NCBI GenBank assembly: GCA_020846575.1
Contig: JADLDQ010000044.1
Span: forward strand, 1-9,376
Direction of reading: 5' to 3'
DNA from: Burkholderiales bacterium
GTDB taxonomy: Bacteria; Pseudomonadota; Gammaproteobacteria; Burkholderiales; SG8-39
Length of the DNA: 9,376 bases
Part shown: one piece after another, positions 1 to 4,705 of the stretch
Layout of the letters: every line of letters begins with the position of its first letter
Numbering within the stretch: position 1 is the stretch's first letter
Program-made: the position numbers and the translations under genes
Notes under the pieces: generated by a model
What the model saw: only the letters and a program-made list of their open reading frames with translations
Databases searched by the model: none
Told to the model about the DNA's origin: nothing

Positions 1-1
1 G

Positions 2-29
2 GGATGACTCCCGCCGGATGACTCCCGCC
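2..29. repeat. 14-bp tandem direct repeat, two copies at the window edge
   Basis: Two perfect, directly adjacent copies of GGATGACTCCCGCC occupy 2-15 and 16-29. The first copy starts one base inside the window, so more copies may lie to the left. The second copy runs into GCCGGCG. The length is not a multiple of three, no gene is seen here, and no function is assigned. Confidence 0.75.
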
Positions 30-299
30 GCCGGCGTTCCGGCCGGTTTTCGCCAGGCAGTCCAGCGGGGACATCGCGCGGCGCCGGGTCCCGGTTCGAC
101 CGATGGCACATTGTCGTGCAAAAGTCGGGAATGGCAGCAGTATCCTTGAGCGCGAGCGCTCGGTTCCTCACGCCGCGAGGGCACCCAGAAACCCTGACTG
201 ACGAAGGGACAACGGCGCGGCGGTGAAGCCCTCGCGGCCCGCGAGCCGAGCGACTTCCGAGCCCGCGCAGCGAGCGGGTCGCCGCCGCCGCCCGTGCGC
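30..299. other. Non-coding stretch downstream of the anti-sigma gene
   Basis: I see no convincing gene on either strand here. There is a short hairpin GAGCG-CGAG-CGCTC at 150-163 and a loose inverted pair, CCGCGAGG at 174-181 with CCTCGCGG at 230-237. None is followed by a T-tract on the minus strand, so I cannot place an intrinsic terminator for the sigma/anti-sigma operon. The next gene of that operon, if any, would lie left of the window. Confidence 0.6.
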
Positions 300-1046
300 T
301 CAGGGATTCAACTGCTGGTAGACGGCGTTGGCGATCTTCAGCAGCGGTTCACGCGCGATCTCGCCGGAAATGGCGTAACCGAAGTTCCCGTCGATCCAGT
401 AGAAGACCGAAACCCTGTCCTCTTGGCTGAACCGGAACGCGGTCTCGCGCGACTCGCCGCGACGGCTCGAGACGTACAGCGTCAGCCGGCTGCCGCGCTT
501 GTCCTGGTACATGAAATGCGCGACCGGACCGTTCGGCCCGGAGAGCAGTCGGCCCCCGACCAACTCGTAGCTGAATTCGCCCAGTTTCGGGCACTTCAGC
601 TGGGTGCCGAGCTTCTTCGAGAGCCAGCGGACCAGGTGATCTTCGTCGCTGGCGCCGACTTCCACCGGGTGCCGCACTTCCGGCGTGAACACGACGTGCG
701 CGATGGCAGCCTGGCGCGGCAGCGTGAGGGCCGTCGCGGGCACGGACTGCAATCCGCGCCCGAACCATCCGAGACCCGCACCGGCCGCCAGCAGCCCCGC
801 CGCCATGCCCGCCGCGGCGATGCGCCTGGACCACACCCTGGGTCGCACGAGCAGCCGGGGCGGGATCGGCTCGTCGAGAACGGATTCGTAGAGCTTCTTC
901 AGCCCTTCGTTGAGCTTCGCATACAGGCGCACTCGATCGGCGTCCTCCGGGTGCTGCGCGAGCTGCGCCTGGATCTCGCCGCGTCGCGACGGGCTCAACT
1001 CTGCGTCGACGTAGGCCTGAAGATCCTCGTCCCGATACTGGGTCAT
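300..1046 (-). CDS. Membrane anti-sigma factor of the ECF sigma factor next to it
   Basis: A 248-residue protein that probably binds and silences the sigma factor encoded just upstream. The N-terminal part (about 1-50, DEDLQAYVDAELSP...) resembles the cytoplasmic anti-sigma domain of RsiW/COG5662-type regulators. One membrane segment follows at about 76-96 (Ala/Gly/Leu-rich, preceded by Arg/Lys residues). The remaining 150 residues would lie in the periplasm and carry a single Cys (C152). The HxxxCxxC zinc signature of ZAS anti-sigma factors is absent: H32 has no following cysteines. The ATG (1046-1044) overlaps the sigma stop as ATGA, typical of translational coupling of such pairs. The function rests on this pairing and the topology; the inducing signal is unknown. 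Confidence 0.82.
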   Translation of the reverse strand: MTQYRDEDLQAYVDAELSPSRRGEIQAQLAQHPEDADRVRLYAKLNEGLKKLYESVLDEPIPPRLLVRPRVWSRRIAAAGMAAGLLAAGAGLGWFGRGLQSVPATALTLPRQAAIAHVVFTPEVRHPVEVGASDEDHLVRWLSKKLGTQLKCPKLGEFSYELVGGRLLSGPNGPVAHFMYQDKRGSRLTLYVSSRRGESRETAFRFSQEDRVSVFYWIDGNFGYAISGEIAREPLLKIANAVYQQLNP

Positions 1047-1543
1047 TTGACCGCCTTCAGCGGTACGACGTTCGACTGCAGGTGCATGTTCTGAGCGAGC
1101 CGCGCGCGCGCGCGCGAGAGCCGCGACATGACCGTTCCCGCCGGGATGCCCAGGGCCTTGCTCACTTCCGCGTACTTCATCTGCTCCACGGCCACCAGCA
1201 GCAGCACTTCTCGATGTTCCATCGACAGGCGCGACAGGGCGCGCTCCAGGTCCGCCAGCTCCAGCCCGTCGCTCTGGGTCGCACGCACCGGCGCAGAGGG
1301 CGGTTCCTCCATGACCTGCTCGATCTCGACCCTGCGGCTTCGCATCTGGTTGACGAACACGTTGTGCATGATCGCGAACAGCCACGCCCGAAGGTCGCTT
1401 CCGGGCCGCCACAGGTGGTACTTGGTCCACGCCCGCTCGAGCGTGTCCTGCACGAGGTCGTCGGCCAGATGGCGATCGCCTGCCAGCGCCCGTGCGTATC
1501 GGCGCAAGCGGGGGATGTGCTGCACGATGGGGTGGCTGTCCAT
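1043..1543 (-). CDS. ECF-family RNA polymerase sigma factor
   Basis: An alternative sigma-70 factor of the extracytoplasmic-function type, 166 residues from the chosen start. Region 2 lies at about 12-72, with the core-binding segment DDLVQDTLERAW and the -10-reading helix LRAWLFAIMHNVFVNQMRSRR. A linker follows, then region 4 at about 98-150, with the helix-turn-helix YAEVSKALGIPAGTVMSRLSRARARL. There is no sigma 1.1 or region 3. I chose the ATG at 1543 because GAGGA lies seven bases upstream and the product begins right before region 2; ATGs at 1561 and 1603 extend the same frame but lack a ribosome site. It is the first gene of a two-gene operon with its anti-sigma factor. A (CG)7 run at 1101-1114 encodes part of region 4. 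Target genes cannot be told from the sequence. Confidence 0.93.
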   Translation of the reverse strand: MDSHPIVQHIPRLRRYARALAGDRHLADDLVQDTLERAWTKYHLWRPGSDLRAWLFAIMHNVFVNQMRSRRVEIEQVMEEPPSAPVRATQSDGLELADLERALSRLSMEHREVLLLVAVEQMKYAEVSKALGIPAGTVMSRLSRARARLAQNMHLQSNVVPLKAVK

Positions 1544-1690
1544 GCGAATGTCCTCGGGCATTCGGCACGCGGGTGATCCAGAGCGCCTGTATAGCGCTCC
1601 CATCGACCGCGTGCAACCCGGGCCTGCTTCGCGCCGGCCGGTCGCTTCGCGAGTTCACCGCTCGCCGGTACTCGCGGCCGCGCCGGCGGG

Positions 1691-1718
1691 TATACGCCGC
1701 ACCTTGGAGGATTATTCC
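1691..1718 (-). promoter_or_regulatory. Candidate ECF-type promoter for the sigma/anti-sigma operon
   Basis: On the minus strand GGAATAA (1718-1712) is followed, 15 bases later, by CGTATA (1696-1691). ECF sigma factors commonly read a GGAA(C/T)-type -35 and a CGT-type -10 about 16-17 bases apart. This pair fits and points at the sigma gene, leaving a leader of about 140 nt before its start. Autoregulation of ECF operons is common, so this may be the sigma factor's own promoter. It is a pattern match only. Confidence 0.45.
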
Positions 1719-1860
1719 GGCGCGGCGCTCGACGCAGGACGCGCCCCGAGCGGCCGGGATGTCACCGCGCCAGGTGCATGCTCTGCCATCGGCGGCGCGC
1801 CCTCTGCGGGGGCGGGAACGTGGGCTGGTGTCTTCGGGCGCTGCCGGAGGCGATCAGGGC

Positions 1861-1900
1861 GCGCTCGCGCACCGGTGGACGCGCTCGCGCACCGGTGGAC
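1861..1900. repeat. Perfect 20-bp tandem duplication carrying CACCGGTG palindromes
   Basis: 1861-1880 and 1881-1900 are identical, directly adjacent 20-mers. Each contains the 8-bp palindrome CACCGGTG (1870-1877 and 1890-1897), so two identical dyads sit 20 bp apart, close to two helical turns. The repeat begins 11 bp beyond the stop of the cytochrome gene and about 140 bp upstream of the ECF promoter candidate. It could be a paired operator or a replication-slippage duplication; the sequence alone does not decide. Confidence 0.8.
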
Positions 1901-1911
1901 GCGTGCGGCGC

Positions 1912-2532
1912 TCAGCGAAGACCGGCGATGTAGTCCGACAGTGCCCGGATTTCCGCGTCCGTCAGCCTGGCGGCGATGCTGCGCATCATGGCGGCGCCAT
2001 CGTTCGCGCGCTCGCCGGAGCGGAATGCCTTCAGTTGGACTTCGAGATACTGCGCGTGCTGGCCGGCGACCCGCGGGAACTGCGACGGCACGCCCTCGCC
2101 TGTCGCGCCATGGCAGCCCGCGCAGGCCGGCAGTGCGCGAGCCACGTTGCCGCCACGGTAGAGCGTCCTGCCGGCCGCCAGGGTGTCGCGGCTGCGCGCC
2201 ACGCCCTGCATGGACTTCTGAGTCGCGTAATAAGCCGAGACATTGCGGATGTCCTCGTCGGAAAGCGGGGTAACCATGCCGAACATCACCGGGTTCTTGC
2301 GTTCGTCGTTCGCTTTGTAGTTGGCCAGTTGTTTTGCGAGGTACTCGGCCACCTGCCCGGCGAGCTTCGGGTTCTCCGGTACCTGGCTGTTGCCGTCCTG
2401 TCCGTGGCAGGCGACGCAGGTCTTCGAGGCCACGTCCTGCCCCTTCGCAGGATCCGGCTTCCCGGCCGGCTGTTGCGCGAGCCCGACAGAGGTAAAGCCC
2501 GCCAGGGCGAGGAGCGCCAGCGCTCTGTTCAT
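1912..2532 (-). CDS. Periplasmic diheme cytochrome c, cytochrome c4 family
   Basis: A 206-residue electron carrier with two c-type domains, as in cytochrome c4, which shuttles electrons to terminal oxidases in the periplasm or at the outer face of the inner membrane. A signal peptide is visible (MNRALALLALAGFTSVGLA, cleavage near 19-20). The two covalent haem sites are CVACH at 39-43 and CAGCH at 137-141. Likely axial methionines are M83 or M86 in the first domain and M182 or M183 in the second, each just before a (S/T)D-E-I helix. The start at 2532 has AGGGAG a few bases upstream. The gene is divergent from engB across about 180 bp. The length and the two similar halves fit the c4 family well. 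Confidence 0.94.
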   Translation of the reverse strand: MNRALALLALAGFTSVGLAQQPAGKPDPAKGQDVASKTCVACHGQDGNSQVPENPKLAGQVAEYLAKQLANYKANDERKNPVMFGMVTPLSDEDIRNVSAYYATQKSMQGVARSRDTLAAGRTLYRGGNVARALPACAGCHGATGEGVPSQFPRVAGQHAQYLEVQLKAFRSGERANDGAAMMRSIAARLTDAEIRALSDYIAGLR

Positions 2533-2679
2533 GAATCTCCCTTTCCCGCATTGCGAGGAAACATTGCAACACTGAATCAAATCAGCAGGTTGCCAACTTG
2601 GTATTCTAGCGTATCCGCACCGTCGCACGGGCCGTTTCACCGAGCCCCGAATCGGACCCTCGGCAGGAAAGGACACGTC

Positions 2680-2718
2680 GTGTACCGCTCGTTGACCATG
2701 CGCGCGCCGAAGGCATGA
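2680..2718 (+). other. Possible 12-codon leader ORF coupled to engB
   Basis: A GTG at 2680 opens a 12-codon frame (MYRSLTMRAPKA). It is preceded at a spacing of six bases by a strong ribosome-binding match, AAAGGA (2668-2673). Its TGA (2716-2718) overlaps the engB ATG (2715-2717) as ATGA. engB has only GAAGG one base before its own start, which is too close to work well, and has no in-frame start further upstream. I infer that ribosomes ending the short frame may re-start on engB. No family is recognised, and chance occurrence is possible in such GC-rich DNA. Confidence 0.35.
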
Positions 2719-3404
2719 GCCTGTTCGCAAGTGCGAGCTACGCCCTGAGCGTCGCGAGAAAAGGGGAGCCGCTGCCCGCAAGCCGTGGCGAAGTCGCGTT
2801 CGCGGGGCGCTCCAACGCCGGGAAATCGAGCGCGATCAATGCGCTGGCCGGACAGCAACGGCTCGCCTTCGTGAGCAAGACTCCGGGCCGGACACAGATG
2901 ATCAATTTCTTCTCGCTGGGCGCGGACACCTATCTCGTGGATCTGCCGGGATTCGGCTACGCCCGCGCACCGGCCGCGGCGCGCGAGCGCTGGAGCGAAC
3001 TGGTCGGCTGGTACCTTCGCGAGCGCCGGGCGTTGCGCGGCCTGGTGCTCGTGATGGACATCCGTCACCCACTCACCGAACTGGACCGGCAGCTCATCGA
3101 CTTCACGCGTCCGTTGCACCTGCCGCTGCATGTCCTGCTCACCAAGTGCGACAAGGTGTCGCGCGCGCAGGCATTGAAGGTGCTGGGCAGCGTGGAGCGG
3201 CAGCTGGCCGAGGAGGCCGTGCACTGTTCCGCGCAGCTTTTCTCCAGCTTGCGCCGAGTGGGTCTCGATGCGGCACGACGGCGGCTCGCGGATCTCCTGG
3301 GCCGGGACTCCGCACTGCAGCATCCAGTGCGTTCTCGCGAACGCCAGAAAAGGAAGCCGATCCATACTTCGGGAAAAATGAATCCCCGGGCTAAAGGGGG
3401 GTAA
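2715..3404 (+). CDS. engB: Ribosome-assembly GTPase EngB (YsxC/YihA)
   Basis: A cytoplasmic TRAFAC GTPase needed for late assembly of the large ribosomal subunit in bacteria where it has been studied. All G motifs are in place: G1 GRSNAGKSS at 31-39, the G2 Thr in TPGRTQ (56-61), G3 DLPG at 76-79, G4 TKCDK at 143-147 and a G5-like serine stretch around 171-178. At 229 residues it is slightly longer than usual (about 195-220). The last 30 or so residues are basic, resemble nothing in the core fold, and are encoded partly by the left arm of a hairpin of the following RNA element; the TAA stop (3402-3404) lies in that hairpin's loop. MSLF is the family's common opening and the only in-frame start available. 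hemB follows on the same strand after 182 bp. Confidence 0.95.
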   Translation: MSLFASASYALSVARKGEPLPASRGEVAFAGRSNAGKSSAINALAGQQRLAFVSKTPGRTQMINFFSLGADTYLVDLPGFGYARAPAAARERWSELVGWYLRERRALRGLVLVMDIRHPLTELDRQLIDFTRPLHLPLHVLLTKCDKVSRAQALKVLGSVERQLAEEAVHCSAQLFSSLRRVGLDAARRRLADLLGRDSALQHPVRSRERQKRKPIHTSGKMNPRAKGG

Positions 3405-3414
3405 AGCCCGGGGA
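3374..3414 (-). terminator. Minus-strand intrinsic terminator inside the end of engB
   Basis: Read on the minus strand, a perfect 10-bp stem (3414-3405 with 3392-3383, core CCCCGGGCT / AGCCCGGGG, 12-base loop) is followed directly by TTCATTTTT (3382-3374). This is a good rho-independent terminator shape. On the plus strand the same stem is followed by ACCCAAAG and would not terminate. No gene on the minus strand needs it here, so it suggests a minus-strand RNA made from the hairpin cluster to its right. Confidence 0.6.
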
Positions 3415-3481
3415 CCCAAAGCCTTAGTGATAAGGCTCCCCGCTCAGGGAGGAGGAGCGGGAGGCGAGTTCGCAATCGCCT
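3383..3481. ncRNA. Four-hairpin structured RNA element before hemB (hemB / anti-hemB motif candidate)
   Basis: Four perfect hairpins sit almost back to back. A: 3383-3392 with 3405-3414, 10 bp. B: AGCCTTA 3420-3426 with TAAGGCT 3431-3437 around GTGA, a GNRA-type loop on the plus strand. C: CCCGCTC 3439-3445 with GAGCGGG 3455-3461. D: AGGCGA 3462-3467 with TCGCCT 3476-3481. From memory, comparative searches described a structured 'hemB' motif of betaproteobacteria located upstream of hemB, with uncertain strand ('anti-hemB'); position and lineage fit. Minus-strand evidence: hairpin A becomes a terminator, and loop C reads CTCCTCCCT, complementary to Shine-Dalgarno sequences. Plus-strand evidence: the GNRA loop and placement before hemB. 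A -10-like TAAAAT (3481-3486) or its complement TACATT adjoins D, but no good -35 is visible on either strand. Membership of the named family is recalled, not tested. Confidence 0.65.
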
Positions 3482-3586
3482 AAAATGTAGACTCGGGCTG
3501 AACGAAAAAGTTTCCCAGTTCGGGAAGCGGGCCGGTGGTATCCGATTCCCTTCCCGTATTGCTCCGGTCAGAAAGCGAGGATCTCC

Positions 3587-4594
3587 ATGCAGGTGTACGG
3601 CAGCTACCCTTCGGTCCGTATGCGACGCATGCGAAGGGACGAGTTCTCGCGCCGATTGATGCGCGAGCATGTGCTAACTTCCGGCGATCTGCTGTACCCC
3701 GTGTTCATCATGGAAGGCGAGCGGCGGATGCAGCCGATCCCGACCATGCCGGGCGTATCCCGCCTGACTCTGGACAAACTGTACGAAGTGGCCGAGCGCT
3801 GCGTCGGCTTGCGCATCCCGGCGATCGCCCTGTTCCCCGCGATCGATGCCGACCTGAAAACGCCCGACGGCCGCGAGGCGCTCAACCCGGAGGGTCTCGT
3901 CCCTCGGGCCATCATGGGATTGAAGCAGCGCTTCCCGGGACTGGGGGTGATGGCGGACGTGGCGCTAGATCCCTACACCTCTCACGGGCAGGACGGCGTG
4001 ATCGACGCTGGCGGGCACATCCTCAACGACGAGACCGTCGACATCCTGCAGCGCCAGGCACTGGTCCAGGCGGGCGCGGGGGTGGACATCGTGGCGCCGT
4101 CGGACATGATGGACGGCCGTATCGGCCGCATCCGCGCCGCTCTCGATGCCAGGGGCGCGATCCATACCCGCATCATGGCGTATTCGGCCAAGTACGCCTC
4201 CGCCTTCTACGGTCCGTTCCGCGACGCGGTGGGATCCGCGAAGGCGCTCGGCGCCGCCGGCAAGGCGACCTACCAGATGGATCCGGGAAACAGCGACGAG
4301 GCGCTCTGGGAAGCGGGTCTGGACCTGCAGGAAGGTGCGGACATGGTCATGGTCAAACCCGGCATGCCCTACCTCGACATCCTGCGGCGGGTGAAGGAGA
4401 CCTTCAAGGCGCCCACGTTCGTCTACCAGGTGAGCGGCGAGTACGCGATGCTGAAGGGCGCTGCCCGCAACGGGTGGCTCGACGAGCGCGGCATCGTGAT
4501 GGAGGCGCTCACCGGTTTCAAACGCGCCGGCGCGGACGGCATCCTCACCTACTTCGCGCTGGAGGCGGCCGGGTGGCTGCGCGAGGGCGGCTGA
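3587..4594 (+). CDS. hemB: Porphobilinogen synthase (delta-aminolevulinate dehydratase)
   Basis: Condenses two 5-aminolevulinate molecules to porphobilinogen, the second common step of haem synthesis, in the cytosol. The protein has 335 residues, the usual size. Both active-site lysines are present: K202 in YSAKYAS and the Schiff-base K257 in MVKPGMPYLDI. The metal-site stretch is DVALDPYTSHGQDG (124-137), with D124, D128 and D136 where zinc enzymes carry cysteines. This is the aspartate-rich, magnesium-stimulated type known from Pseudomonas. The ATG at 3587 has GAGGA five bases upstream, and the product starts like other proteobacterial HemB proteins. The leader of 182 bp after engB contains the four-hairpin RNA element, a possible site of regulation. 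The gene converges on dsbD. Confidence 0.97.
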   Translation: MQVYGSYPSVRMRRMRRDEFSRRLMREHVLTSGDLLYPVFIMEGERRMQPIPTMPGVSRLTLDKLYEVAERCVGLRIPAIALFPAIDADLKTPDGREALNPEGLVPRAIMGLKQRFPGLGVMADVALDPYTSHGQDGVIDAGGHILNDETVDILQRQALVQAGAGVDIVAPSDMMDGRIGRIRAALDARGAIHTRIMAYSAKYASAFYGPFRDAVGSAKALGAAGKATYQMDPGNSDEALWEAGLDLQEGADMVMVKPGMPYLDILRRVKETFKAPTFVYQVSGEYAMLKGAARNGWLDERGIVMEALTGFKRAGADGILTYFALEAAGWLREGG

Positions 4595-4705
4595 GCGCGC
4601 GCGGCGCGAGGGCGTGCGAGCGCACGCGGCACGTCGGCCGATGAGAGCACGCGGCATGAGCCGGACCCCGGGCGGGACCCAAGACGAGCGTCCTGCCGGC
4701 CGGCG
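4595..4705. other. Convergent hemB-dsbD spacer with hairpin and short direct repeat
   Basis: The 111-bp spacer has a perfect hairpin GCGTGC-GAGC-GCACGC (4612-4627) and a 10-bp direct repeat GCACGCGGCA at 4622-4631 and 4647-4656, part of a loose 25-bp duplication. Neither strand shows a T-tract after the hairpin, so an intrinsic terminator for hemB or dsbD cannot be claimed; factor-dependent ending is possible. Confidence 0.5.

Larger units (their letters stand above)
1544..1911. other. Non-coding interval between cytochrome c4 and the sigma gene
   Basis: These 368 bases contain no supportable gene. Both flanking genes point left. The interval holds the ECF-type promoter candidate near 1691-1718 and the 20-bp tandem duplication at 1861-1900, both listed separately. 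No hairpin with a T-tract was found after the cytochrome gene, so how its transcript ends is unclear. Confidence 0.6.

Noticed and set aside
294..1094. Long open frame on the plus strand opposite the anti-sigma gene
   Set aside because: Composition is the reverse-frame shadow expected in GC-rich DNA; the minus-strand anti-sigma/sigma pair explains the region fully.
2574..2587. FNR/Crp-like dyad CTGA-N6-TCAG in the cytochrome-engB divergent region
   Set aside because: Only four bases per arm match and the FNR core TTGAT-N4-ATCAA is not present; no reliable operator.
1492..2718. 408-codon plus-strand open frame across the cytochrome c gene
   Set aside because: It runs antisense to the CXXCH cytochrome with no recognisable domain. 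Only its last 12 codons were kept, as a separate leader ORF candidate.
3383..3414. Hairpin A as a plus-strand terminator for engB
   Set aside because: The plus-strand side is followed by ACCCAAAG with no T-tract; the T-tract exists only on the minus strand.
3505..3526. Second minus-strand terminator TTCCC-GAACT-GGGAA followed by ACTTTTT
   Set aside because: The stem is only 5 bp and AT-containing, and the T-run is as likely part of a promoter or leader; too weak to call.
4612..4627. Bidirectional intrinsic terminator between hemB and dsbD
   Set aside because: A perfect hairpin is present but neither strand has a following T-tract.
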